A stretch of DNA of 64,000 nt, taken from contig QXVZ01005142.1 of the NCBI GenBank assembly GCA_008931825.1, positions 124,001 through 188,000 on the forward strand, given 5' to 3'. Origin of the DNA: Phallusia fumigata (Eukaryota; Chordata; Ascidiacea; Phlebobranchia; Ascidiidae). The notes under the pieces were generated by a model. That model was not told the DNA's origin. It saw only the letters and a list, made by a program, of their open reading frames with translations, and searched no databases. The position numbers and the translations under genes were made by a program. Shown here one piece after another: positions 23,501-35,670 of this stretch; the stretch's first letter is position 1, and each line of letters starts with the position of its first letter.

Positions 23501-26500
23501 GTACGATCATTTGAAATTTGTGGAAAGTAATTATTGTTCTTTGTGTTTCGATGTTATTGATTAAAAAATAGTAACTATACAATTGGGTTATACTTCAGCA
23601 GTTTCGCTGAGTTGTTGACTCGCCCTGAACCTTTAAATAAAAAGTGGGCACTTAATAAATTACGTTTGCAAAATTATACCCTCCAAATCAGCGGTTTCGC
23701 TTGGTACCGCAGATCTACTTATGAACGAACGTTCTGTGGAAATTTGTGCAATACATGGCTTGTAGTTAAGAAATCAGTCATCTGTAAGTCAACCGAAGTA
23801 CAGATCTCATAATATCTTGCAACACCTTTTGCCAAAATTATTATTTTAGTGATTTTATTGGCATTTTTACAGGTAGCTATCGTCGGTCAGAGTGGCGGGG
23901 CTCAGACAGTGATGTTCCACTTACTCTCAACACAGAGCAAGCCCTTGTTTCAACGAGCAATCGTTCAAAGCAATCCAGCTATGTTCAAATATCAATCACT
24001 TGATGCGGCGAAGGCTCTGGTGCCTTACATTATGAACTATACGAAATGTACGGACATCGCTTGTTTGAGGTACGGTTTAGTTAATTATAAATCTTTTTAG
24101 ATATTATAAAAGCGTTGAAAATCGTGTTTCCTAATTATCTTTGTCCAGTCAACCGCAAAAAATGGAAGGGTGAAGGAGTAATTCGCCCCTCAATGCTATG
24201 AAAGAGATCCCCTCTCGAGTTGGAACGAAACGAAATATAAATGTCGGTACCGGAACGAAACATCGACAAAACAAATTCTGAGAACGAATAACGTTATATT
24301 GTTTCGTTCCCTTCATCCATTAAAAACTTTAAATCCGAGCCTATCTACGACTGACTACACTAATTTAGCTTAAGCTATGCGACAAGATCATATGTACTTT
24401 GCAGGGCAGCGGACCCACAAGATCTGGTCCGTGCAAGTTACTCGTTGCTTGGTTACTATTTGGGTCAAAATGATGTTCCTTCAATCGTTGAACCAATGCG
24501 CGTGATTCTGGATGGAGAGGAATTCACGACAGACCCAATGGAGGTTTTCAGGAATGGTGATTGGAATACAGAGAAGCAAGTGATAATGGGAACAGCTCAA
24601 GATGAAATTTATGTTCCAACATATATTCCATTTCCTCTGCCGAAAGAGATATATAACGTAATAAATTGCTCACATACAATATTAAGCCCAACAATATAAT
24701 ATATTTAATTTTAAAATTTTTTAAAAAAGTAGCTTTCTCCGACCTATTGTAAAAGTCTTTTTCAAACAGACTTTCGAACAACGTTTGAGCACTTAGCCGT
24801 TACGAACATTAGTGTCGCCTCATACAAAAAATTTCCATTAATAGTAAATAGAAAAAACTTTGTGCCGTCAACAGAGGTAAACTTCAGGGCGATATAAATT
24901 TCATCGTTATAAACTGCATTGAAATTAGCTCCCACTTCCTTAACTGTAAAAGCGGTCAATTTGTCGCGGGCAATTTAACAAAAACAGTATTTTAATTTTT
25001 GTTATCCCAGCGTCTCCTCAATTTCACATTTGGATCGGATGTAGGAAAACAAGTCAGCTTTAAGTACGACGAATACGCTGTGGGTATTGGTCCAATGAAA
25101 GATTATCGGATACCGCTTAGTATGGTGATCACGGATGGCTTCTTCAAGTGCCCTGTCAGGGCGATGGCTAGGTAAAAAAAATTTTAAAGTTTTTTTAAAA
25201 ATAAAATCGTGCTAAAAACTGTTTAAAGTCATCATTGGAATTACATGCCAGGAATTGGCAAAGTTTCCACAGTGGAAAGCATTAAAATAGTTAGGTCGGA
25301 CGCAGGAAGCATCATTCATAAAACAACGAAGACGCATTAGGTCGAAGTTTTATTTATTGACACAGCAAAATGGAAACGCACATAGTTCCCAGAGCCGTAT
25401 GAGGTCTTCAGAGGCTCTGGACAAAAATATATAGGCCAACGCAAAAAAACATTATATTGAAGTATGTAATGTTTGTGTTTAACAGGGTCGCTGGTATAAC
25501 GCATTGTGGGTAATCGGTCTTTTATTCTGTTATCATGCTAAGCTGCATCAAATGGACGCACCATATTGGGAACCACTGCAGTTTACAATATACTCCCTAT
25601 CATAACTTCTTGCAACGTGCAGTCTTGAAATAACACAAATAACCCCGACGCTCTATATTGCGCAGAAACGTGTCGAAGTTTACTTCAGAAGGAAAATATT
25701 TTTTTACTTGGCTCAGATGTAAAAAAAACGTAAATGTGTACATACGCCCCATCTCCCTTGCTTTGACCACTTCTTTTAATCTAAACAATAGCAGCTCTCC
25801 CACCATTGCAAAAAATATTGTGCCACGTTAAGCTTCAAAGATGTGCCCTCTAAACTGGTCACAAGAGCTCATTACAAGTACATGTTTGCTCAATTTTTCA
25901 ATAGGTTTGCTTCCAAGACAGCTACTGACAAGAACATGTACATGTATTCATTTACCCATCTTTCAAACAGTCCTACATGCAACAATTCAGATGTTACGTT
26001 TCAATGCGGAGTTGCAGCTCATTCGTCCGAAAACATTTTTCTGTTTAAATCTTTTGAGTCTCAACGGTAAGCAGTGGGGTTTGTTGTCGGAGATAACGTT
26101 GTCACAAACTAGGTTGCCGATTAAACTCAATTAATATCTCAAATCTGCCCTCCGTTGGGCGAGAGGTACGCCTCTATTTGTCCCTAACGTTACACGGTAA
26201 CGTTAGTCTGCTTGGGACTAATTTGGATTTGAGCGTATAGTTGCGTTTTGCCAATAGTTTGAAATATCCTACAAAATAAAAACAAAACTATTGGTTTAGT
26301 TTTATCCTCTGAAAACGGCTAAAAATAGATTACTTTCATCAATGCAGTTTAATGCAGTTTCGATGCCATATTTTGGGTGCGGGTCATTTGGTTTTGGTCA
26401 ACAGGTAACACAGGGTTGGGACACTTTCGCCTAAGTTTCTTGCTCAGGGAATCACAACAGCCTACAATGGAAAACCAATCTTTCGGTTGTACTTTCTACA

Positions 26501-27401
26501 AAGTTAAAACACAATAACACGACCCCCACAGGTACGAACCTACTGCAGAAGATCTTGATGTCTCGGAGCAGCTTGGATTTTACTGGTCAAACATGGCACA
26601 TAGCGGAAACCCAACTTCAAATCATGCTGTCGGTCCTTTCATGGAGTGGCCTCCATACACAGAAGAAGCAAATCCTGCTGCCGCAGTAAGTTGAACTTCG
26701 TCACCAGTGTATGACGTGATACAAAAAAATGACAGAACTATTGACGCCAACTTTCCAAAATGTTAAAACTATCGCCTAAAAATTTTAAACCTAATAACGA
26801 CATGGCATCACATTTAGGAGCACGAAACTTATAAACCGTAACGTTACAATGCTAACCAACTGAAACTTTTAAATGACTCATTCAAACTTTTATCCAGCCT
26901 GACTAAAACCATAATAGTATTTTAATCACGGATTCCTTTGGTGCATTTGTCGCGTGTAAACTTGCCACGGTCAAGCAAACATGTCAGTAGACTTTATAGT
27001 AGTTGACTGTAACAAATCTTTGCTGCCACGCGTGTACTGGTACATTTTACCTAAAACAGGCGAGCCGTCAGGGATTGATTCATCAGCGCAAGACCAGCAG
27101 ACTTGCCGAATCACCATGGACCAACATCATACTCGATTCGCCAACACCTCCACTCGAAACCAACTTCATGCAAGAAATATGCGACTTTTGGGACGGTACC
27201 GGCTACTACGTCAACATGACGCCACCGGTCACTCCATCGTCATCAGGTGCTGACGTAAGCACCACTACAGAGACTGGAATGACAACCACAAGTACAGTAG
27301 GAATGGAAACCACTACTACCACTACTGGTGGCGGTGAAAATGTCGGGGTTTCTTTGTCTGTTTTGTTGTTGTCTTGTATTCTGTCTGTTGTTGCTATTTG
27401 A
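20516..27401 (+). CDS. Carboxylesterase type B / cholinesterase-like enzyme, GPI-anchored, copy A
   Basis: This is an alpha/beta-hydrolase predicted to hydrolyse carboxylic esters at the cell surface; the substrate is unknown. Eleven exons: 20516-20737, 21597-21694, 22499-22616, 22760-22970, 23275-23408, 23873-24069, 24405-24657, 25011-25171, 25905-26066, 26532-26685, 27060-27401; 683 residues, phases consistent. Parts in order: signal peptide (MRLSVCFIFLFLAVTAHHAKS); an N-terminal extension to about residue 74; the esterase fold starting at VQTSNGLFTG; oxyanion loop HGGG (182-185); nucleophile elbow GQSGG with Ser268; catalytic acid Glu394 in AQDEIYV; His504 in GVAAHSSEN; a Thr-rich stalk; then a C-terminal hydrophobic tail (VGVSLSVLLLSCILSVVAI) typical of a GPI signal. 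All three triad residues are present. Family members normally have GESAG at the elbow; this copy has Gln before and Gly after the serine. No break is seen. AATAAA follows at 27456. Confidence 0.92.
22007..22428. mobile_element. Non-autonomous hAT-type DNA transposon (MITE), 422 bp
   Basis: The ends are imperfect inverted repeats: CAACGGTGGGCAAAC at left, and the complement of the right end reads CAGGGGTGGGCAAAC. The flanking 8-mers are AAATAGAC (21999-22006) and AAAAAGAC (22429-22436), a 7-of-8 match to a hAT 8-bp target duplication. A GCGGCTCG motif sits just inside both ends. It has no transposase frame. It inserted in intron 2 of esterase A, about 70 bases before exon 3, and is absent from the matching intron of copy B, so it postdates the duplication. 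Confidence 0.85.
26396..26470 (+). repeat. Dispersed repeat copy in intron 10 of esterase A
   Basis: It contains GGTCAACAGG, GGGTTGGGACA and CCTAAGTTTCTTGCTCAGG, matching the SINE body at 2155-2225 and the corresponding intron of copy B. It predates the duplication. Confidence 0.55.
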
Positions 27402-27455
27402 AGCTTGTGATTTCAAACATGACAGTGTAAAGATTGGTTTTAAGGTGGTTCAGCT

Positions 27456-27461
27456 AATAAA
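27456..27461 (+). terminator. Poly(A) signal of esterase A
   Basis: AATAAA 55 bases after the stop codon at 27399-27401. Confidence 0.55.
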
Positions 27462-28782
27462 ACTTGTTAACAACGCTGCAAAACATATTGGGAAGCTATA
27501 TTTGTATGTCATCTTAATGCAGTTTTGACGTCAGACTCGCAAATATATTTTGAAAGCAAACATATTCATCGAGTTACAAAAAATGTTTGACAGCAAATAG
27601 AACAATAGTCACAAAACGAGGTCAACGACTCTGAAAGGTCAGCGACCTGGGCTTAAGACCTCCAGACCTCTCATTTCTAATGAGTCACGGTATTGAGGTT
27701 CACAGGATATATATTTTAACAATTGTTGCTCCGACCAGCAGAAAACAAGATCATTATTCACAAAAGTTAAAGGTTCTGTAAATGTCACCTTTCTTCTCAG
27801 TTTAACAAGACAGCGCGTAAAAAGTATTTAAATGATTCTTACGATAACACCTAACTAGGCCTCAGTTTTTGCTCGTCTTTCGAAACTTATTTCCAAGGAC
27901 GCCTTTTTCTTACGTTACAATTGCCCTGTTAGAAAGGGTTTTGAACGTCAGGCCAGTAATGTCAAATAATTGGGTTGTAGGACGGCGAAGAAAACCTTAA
28001 CACCTGATGGATTTTGAACACTTGAGGAGATAAGCTGTTCGTCGGAACCAGGGCTTAAAAACCTAGTTTCTATCGAAACAACGACTTGAAATGTAGCTCT
28101 CACCTTTATTCAACCTGTAAGTCATGCATCACCAACAAGCACGGTACAAGTATTGTAACTTATTAATTTTTTGATTGCTTACTGATAAGGTGCAAGCATG
28201 TAAAAGGTTCTGTTCAAACATGCTGCACACACATAAGATAAAGCACAAAAAACCACCAGCATGTAGAAATGTTGCCATTTAAAATAGCAGGTCGGTCAGG
28301 TTAGCATTTTGGTAAACCATGGGAAAAAATTGCTTAGTTGGGGTCCCCAAAACTTATTGAAATGCGTAGCAACCGGTTGTCTAATGATTGTCGCTCTTTG
28401 TTTTAAATGTGAAATAAGGTAAACTTGGTATCTTTGAAATGCGTCCTAATTACTTCTCATGTTTCCGTAAAAGTGGCAGTACGGTTATTTCAAGATATGG
28501 ACCTAACAATTGACCGACTATAAGTGAAACCGTAGTTTTGAAATAAAAACGAGTGAAGTGGATTTGTGATAATGTGACAGAACAAAGTTGCAAATAAAAA
28601 AAATTACAGAATTGGCCGAGACATGGTCGGTTAATTACCAGCTTTTGTAAAGATTCTTGAAGGATTTACTAAACGATAAAAGTTGTGCTTCGGTGCATTA
28701 AACATATTACAAAATATTAAACATTCAGTGGATTAATAAAATTTGCTAGTGAATTATTATTTTTAAAACAGAAGTAGGCAAA

Positions 28783-31700
28783 ATGCAAGTTTCTGTTAAT
28801 TTTATTATACTTCTTGCGGTCGCCGCCAATCAAGCAAAATCCCTGCAAATCGAGAGGGCGCTTTTCGAAATTCTAGAATACCTAGAAGGAACCGAAAGTC
28901 CGGTAAGGTACGAATCTCATTGTGGAGTTGGAAACTTTACGCGACCTGGAACGACCACTCCTGCTGGAAAGGATGACAATGTAGGGACTACGAAGCCCAA
29001 GGTATGATAAAAAAACGAGGACTTATATCACATTTGCTTGTTGCTATCCTGGTATATAAACTGGTAACTTATGGATCTGCCGATATATGAAAGTGATTAT
29101 TGAGATGAACTCAAGAGGGGCGCTCCTTACCTCATAACTTCGGTAAATTGCGCAAAAACGGACCAATATGTTTCATGTATGGATAACTAGAATACGAAAC
29201 GCGGATCCAACAGTGGCAATTTCAAAGTATAATGATGATGACCTGCATTTAAAATTGTCATGCAAATCGCACTGTAATGTTTTGCAGGAATAAAAAGTAC
29301 CAGGCGATAACATTGCTTTTTCATGTAACCAAACATTATGTCTGCAAATTTGCACAACTTGTGCGTCGATTGTGCGACCACATATTTACTCGGTTAAGTG
29401 TCGACAAACAGATTTATTCCAGGAAGCAATTAGCACGACGAAAAATGTTCATTAGTCGCTTTGTGCTTGAGACTGACGCGGCAAAATTATATGGGTCTCT
29501 TGCATTGTTGCATATGCAGCATGTTACATTAACAAGTTAGGTAAATTTGATTTGGGGTCATAAATCTCATTTAACTGACGTATGACAAACAAAACAGAGA
29601 ACGCCCGATTTTGTTTGTACAACCATAAAAGGATACTAAAACCGGTTTTATCCAGTTTAAACGTTGTATTCAGCCTTCAGATGGTTTTGATATCACCCAG
29701 AACCTTAAAACCTATTTTCCCTTCATCATAAATAAAATAATTTTTTTTGGAACTAATTCATCGGATTTTTTGTAGTCACATTCCAACGGCACCGATATGG
29801 GATTTCCCCCACTGGTTTTACATACAAATATGGTAGTTTTGCAAAACGTGTTTGCATTGGTTACCTAATATTCTGTTCCCTTTCACAGGTACAGACCAGC
29901 AATGGTTTATTCACTGGAGCCAGTCTGTTGGAGGGAAACGCTTTCTTCAATATTCCCTACGCAGTTCCTCCTGTTGAAGACATGAGGTAAATTACCACGA
30001 GTAGTAGGAACTTGACACTGAGAATAAACAAATCATTTTGCGTAGTTGGTTTGGATTTAATGATTTGTAAGTGTGTAAAAAAGGCAACCCCGGATTGCGT
30101 TGTAGGGGCAAGACCGGATAGAAAAAGGGGACAAAAGGGGGAGTCTCATGAGAGTGATTTTCAAAACAACTTTTACCACAGTGTTCTCGCCTTTCGCGCC
30201 TTTTTGATCCGCTTTGTACATGTCTAAACCGCTGTTACCAACCTCAGAAAGCGTTTAAAAATGAAAATAAGTTTTCGCCAACTGTGCACTGTACCCGTTA
30301 AAACATTTTAATTGACCTAATTACACCCGCTCTCTCAATCAAATCGTATTTTCACAGGTTTAAGCGTCCTGTTGCAATATCGGGTGATATGGACGCTGAA
30401 TTTAATGTTTCAGTCAAAAAATTGGTGGCGTGTTATCAGCATTGTACATCGGATAACGAAACTAAAATTGGCGGTGTAAGTTTTATCCTTATTGGCATTT
30501 GTACAGCTTATCAATTCTGTGAATCAAAAAATGTAGTTTGCCACAAAACCTTATAAAATATAGTTAAATGTAAGTAGCTGATAAAATGCTTTTTGTTGTT
30601 TTAAAAGCTGTGTCCTAAGCGCTTTTGGCGTAATATGATCTTGTTTCGTAAAGTGAACTAGTAAAGCTGTTTAAGGAACAAATACAAGCACTAGAAAGTT
30701 TAAAAAAAAGATCTTACCTGTAATGGGATTTAAATCACAGCCTTATTATACTCCTTCGTCTACTAAAATTTTTCCATTTGAACTTTCCAGTTTACAGAAG
30801 ACTGTTTAACACTGAACGTCTACACGCCGAAGCATGTTAACCTATCTGACCCAGCAGTCCCACCTAGCGACCGACTTCCAGTAATCGTGTGGCTGCACGG
30901 TGGCGCAATGATGGCAGGGAGTGCAAACAAAGACATCTACGATGGAAGATTTTTAAGCAACTCGACTAATGTGATTGTTGTCGGGGTCAACTACCGACTC
31001 GGTAAAGTTGTTTCCTAAAAAAAACGATCGGCGTTTCAAAAGCGACACGTTTTCGATTTTACGGCAAGATGTGTACGCGAAACTTTACCACTTAACACAA
31101 GTAACGATAACGAAAGTGTGAAGCATGTTTCTTGTTCCTCTATAGTTAGCTATAGAGAACCAATGTCCACTAAATTTCATTGTGTTTTACTTCGAAATAC
31201 AAGTATTACACTCTGAAAAACAGGGACGGTAAAGCTCTTTGCGTCTATTGCAATAGTGCTAAAGCGGGCGAGCAAATGAGCTTAGCAATTAAGCAATCGT
31301 TGTATTAATTACATAGACGCAAATGTCAGGATTTTCTCCGCAGGTATATTTGGCTTTATGGCGTTCGATGAAGAGAACGGGGATGTAGTAAAAGGCAACC
31401 AGGGTTTTAAGGACCAACAAATCGCCCTACAATGGGTTCAGGATAACATTGAAAAGTTTGGAGGCGACAAAAACCAGGTTTGTGCGACAAAAAGGTTTCG
31501 TTTTCTGTCCAAGCCTGCACCCTTTCTTCAAGTTTTGCATGCACCCTAGACCCGTTAAACGATTGAACGGTTGCCAACATATTGAAAATGTCCGTGATTA
31601 CTTCATTATTGCTTAGCGCTGTATAGATCCGCTCGGCACTGCAGGTGGGCGAGAAGGTAAAAGGTTTCATTTTTTCACAAGGTAAATTTCCAAGGACCTC

Positions 31701-34700
31701 TCAGATAAAACGCTGTGCACTGGAGAAAAAACTAAGGAAGAGGGTCATCCTAAATAAGCATGTCCTCTTAAATTTTCCCACCGTTCGTTGCAAAAACGTA
31801 TATTTTGGTAATTGAATAATTATTTTCACAGGTAGCTATCGTCGGTCAGAGCGCCGGGGCTCAGACAGTGATGTTCCACTTACTCTCAACACAGAGCAAG
31901 CCCTTGTTTCAACGAGCAATCGCACAAAGCAATCCAGCTATGTTCAAATACCAATCACTTGACGAGGCGAAGGCTTTGGTGCCTTACATCATGAATTACA
32001 CGAAATGTACGGACATCGCTTGCTTGAGGTACAGTTAATTCATAACTAGAACTGTTAAGATCTCATGATGCCGAAATCGGAACCCTTAACCGTTTTGTGC
32101 AGTGTAAAAGTTGGTTTACACAAGTTTTCTGTTGCTCGTTGCTGCAGTTGCATAGAACCTTATGATACACAAAAAACGAAGAGGTCAAAATGAACAAAAA
32201 CCTCACTAACCAAAATTTTGAGGAGGGCATGTGCCTCCCCCTCCGGGATTTGCGCCAGTGGCGTGCTTTGTCGATCCCTGGCCTACATTGAGCTTACTTT
32301 AATTGTGTAACATGTTTCTATTTCAGGGCCGCCGATCCTCAAGATCTGGTTCGCGCAAGCTACTCTTTGCTTGGTTACTATTTGGATCAGAAAGATGTTG
32401 TCGGAATTGCCGAACCTATGCGCGTGATTCTGGACGGAGAGGAATTTACGACAGATCCAATGGAGGTTTTTAGGAATGGTGATTGGAATACAGAGAAGCA
32501 AGTGATAATGGGAACAGCTAAATGATGAAATTTATGTTCCAACATATATTCCATTCCCCATTCCGGTAAACATTTACAATGTAAGTTTTAATTTTTTTAA
32601 CATACCAAATTAGGCTTACCTAAAGATTCAAAATTCAGTGACGAACCCAACACAAGTGCCACACAAAACAAATGTTTATTTGACCGCGCCTAAAATTTGC
32701 AATTACACAAAAACACATAGTATATTTATTTTTCTTACAATTCAATGTTAATATGTTGGTAGGCCTACCATCTGCAAAATTGTGTAAAACCAGCCTTCTC
32801 AACCCCCACCGACCACGGGATATAAATTTTTGAAAAAGCTTAAAGGATAACGATTATTGTGCAGTAACAAACCTGTCTAGAATCGTCGAGTGCGTGTAAA
32901 ATATACGTCTGGATCTGAATAGACTTTACAATCATTTTTCACCGCAAGCTTTGAGCAATCAATGGAAACTAGTCCCCTTCTGTTCTAAGTTTAAGTGTTG
33001 ATTTGTAACACACCTGTGTTATTCGCAAGTTAATCAATTCTTTTTAGGTCATTCAAACGGTTAATTTGTCGAAATCAATTTGGTAAAACGGTGTTCAAAT
33101 TTGCAGCGTCTCATGAAATTCGCATTCGGCGATGATTTGGGAACCCAAGTTGGTGAAATTTACGCCGAATGGGCGGAGGGGATTGATTACCGGTTGCCAC
33201 TAAGTAAGATAATTACGGATAGTTTCTTCAAATGTCCTGTAAGAGCAATGGCAAGGTAAGAATATGAAAAATACGCAATAGGCTACCATTTACCTGTTAA
33301 AAAACGGATTTAAGATGATGTAAAAAAAAACCATCGTTTAGTTTGTACTCCAGTAGCTTTCAACGAAAATTTTGCGTTCATCTTTCTGCAGTTATTCTGT
33401 TATATCACGACATGTACGCACAGTTCAGAAACCTAATTTTGCAACATCGTTTACACATGAAAATTGCAGCTCGCCTTACTTTGTCTTTATTTTGAGCTGC
33501 GCAAAATTGTAAACGGTGTACAGCGCAATCCAAACTGGCCACGAGAGCTCTGTAAAAATTATTGCTAAATAACGCAATCCAATATACCCATTACAAGTAC
33601 ATTTTTAGGTTTGCATCCAAGACAGCTACTGACAAGAACGTGTACATGTATTCGTTTGCCCATCTATCAAACAGTCCTACATGCAACAATTCAGATGTTA
33701 CGTTTCAATGCGGAATCGCCGCTCATTCGTCCGAAAACATTTTTCTGTTTAAGTCGTTCGAGTCTCAACGGTAGGTAAAAAACTAGGTTGCCGATTTAAC
33801 ACACCTAAAAAACATTACAATATTTGTGGCAGTTTTTATCCTCCATGGCTGTGGTTCTCAAACTTTGCTTCGTTTTAATGTTCCCAGGACATTGCACATT
33901 AACTCCGTTTAGTAGCTCAACCGTTTTTGTGTTAAAATTATAACAACGTTGATGATAAGCGTCTTTATTAAATTTTTATCGCTTGTTCGTCGAAAGTCCA
34001 GCCAACTTTTACAAAGCCGTTTGAAAAACACTGTTCTATAGACGACAAAACATGGATTACAATCATAAATGATGTTTAATGTGGATTTAATTGCATTATT
34101 TGGGAGTTGGCTATTTGTCCTTTTTTAACTCACCAGGCTACGCCAGGTTGGGACAATTTTGCTCAAGTTTCGAGCATACTAAAAACAAAACAGCCAACAT
34201 TAGAACACCAATCCGACGGTGACACTTTACACACACACAACTAAAACACCATAACACGACCCCCACAGGTACGAACCTACTCCAGAAGACCTTGATGTCT
34301 CGGAGCAGCTTGGATTTTACTGGTCGAACATGGCACATAGCGGAAACCCAACTTCGAATCATGCTGTCGGTCCATTCATGGAGTGGCCTCCATACACAGA
34401 AGAATCAAACCCTGCTGCTGCAGTAAGTTGAACTTCGCAACGCCACGATACTAACCTACCGACATAAAATATCCGAACTATTTCGTTTAAATGTTTGTAA
34501 TCGTCTTTTGATCCAAAAATTCCCTGCCCGAAATCTTGATTTTTCAAACCGAAAGAATCCATTTTAATTAATCTGATTTTCTCTGGAAAAGGTCGTTTGT
34601 CCCGTGTCACCTTGTCACGACTAAGCAAACATTTCAATGAAAACGATCAAACTAAACTAAAAGTACTATATTGTAACTGTGCATATCTTTGCGGCCATCA

Positions 34701-35100
34701 CCAAAGTATAGTCCAAACAACGTCGTGCCCAAAAAAAAACTTTTGCCCAAAACAGATGAGAGGTCAAGGACTGATTCACCAGCGCAAGACCAGCAGACTT
34801 GCCGAATCACCATGGACCAACATCATACTCGATTCGCCAACACCTCCACTCGAAACCAACTTCATGCAAGAAATATGTGACTTTTGGGACGGTACCGGCT
34901 ACTACGTCAACATGACGCCACCAGTCACTCCAACGTCATCAGGTGCTGACGTAAGCACCACTACAGAGACTGGAATGACGACCACAAGTACAGTAGGAAT
35001 GGAAACCACTACCACTACTGGTGGCGGTAAAAATGTCGGGGTTTCTTTGTTAGTTTTGTTGTTGTCTTGTATTCTGTCTGTTGTTGCTGTTAGATGTTAG
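28783..35100 (+). CDS. Carboxylesterase type B / cholinesterase-like, copy B (frame broken in exon 7)
   Basis: This is the tandem paralogue of the esterase at 20516-27401, with the same 11-exon plan: 28783-29001, 29889-29986, 30358-30475, 30791-31001, 31344-31477, 31832-32028, 32327-32580, 33107-33255, 33609-33770, 34269-34422, 34756-35100. It has a signal peptide, the same N-terminal extension, oxyanion loop HGGA (copy A has HGGG), elbow GQSAG, a GIAAHSSEN histidine motif, and the Thr-rich stalk and hydrophobic GPI-type tail. Exon 8 is 12 bases shorter than in A. Exon 7 has one extra base relative to A near 32520, giving an in-frame TGA at 32523-32525 immediately before the catalytic DE pair. 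A protein ending there would lack the acid, the His and the anchor. It is either a young pseudogene, an allele, or a sequencing error; all splice sites look intact. Confidence 0.85.
34128..34200 (+). repeat. Dispersed repeat copy in intron 10 of esterase B
   Basis: CGCCAGGTTGGGACAATTTT and CTCAAGTTTCGAGCA correspond to the repeat at 26396-26470 in the same intron of copy A. Confidence 0.5.
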
Positions 35101-35360
35101 TGATCGTACTGTGGACCAGTTGTTAGAATTTTTGTTCGTTTCTTTAAAAGGTCGAAAATACATTTTATCCCCTTACGCGCAAAAATCTGTTTAATTCTTA
35201 ATTGATGTTTGTGGCAATTTTGGTTTCAAGTAAAGCTTTTAAGATAGACAAGATCACATAATAGTTGAAACCCGATTTTTGATGTTGATGATGGTCTATG
35301 TGAGTTCAAAATTTACCTATTCAAATATGTTGGGTTTTGATTTACTTTCCGAACTTGTGA

Positions 35361-35366
35361 AATAAA
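35361..35366 (+). terminator. Candidate poly(A) signal of esterase B
   Basis: AATAAA about 260 bases after the B stop codon (35098-35100). It lies in the short gap between convergent esterase B and RPTOR. Confidence 0.4.
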
Positions 35367-35670
35367 TGTGTAAAATTTCGATTTTCAAAATTTCGAACTA
35401 GTTTCGATTTTAGTCCGTTAGTGTTAAAGCCATTGCAAAAGCACTTTAACAGCACACTTTGATGATAACTTTTTCGAGGCACAACTTTCAACAAACACTT
35501 AACAACTGTCGTTTGTTGGATATATTTCTACTTAGTGCATTTCACCACGGGGAGAGCGCAATTCATAAATTACTAAAACAAGAAGATGAATTTTCTGGGC
35601 ATACAAAATTCCACTGACCGCCATTAGCCAATCACATCATACCATGACTATGACGTCATATCAAGTATTG

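Larger units (their letters stand above)
19560..27540 (+). repeat. Tandem duplication unit A (esterase copy A)
   Basis: This ~8 kb unit is directly repeated at about 27570-35100. Upstream flanks match (AAAATGTTTGACAGTAAATGG at 19573 against AAAATGTTTGACAGCAAATAG at 27580; the AGCTCTCACCTTT block at 20081 and 28096). All 11 exons match, and so do several intron blocks, including the repeat before exon 10. The right edge is uncertain. Confidence 0.85.
27570..35100 (+). repeat. Tandem duplication unit B (esterase copy B)
   Basis: Direct repeat of the unit at 19560-27540. Exons are close to identical, while introns have diverged so far that only blocks align. It lacks the hAT element of unit A. 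Confidence 0.85.

Noticed and set aside
20516-35100. Neuroligin or other catalytically dead adhesion protein
   Set aside because: Ser, Glu and His of the triad are all present in copy A, and the C-terminus is a GPI-type tail, not a transmembrane segment with a cytoplasmic PDZ ligand.
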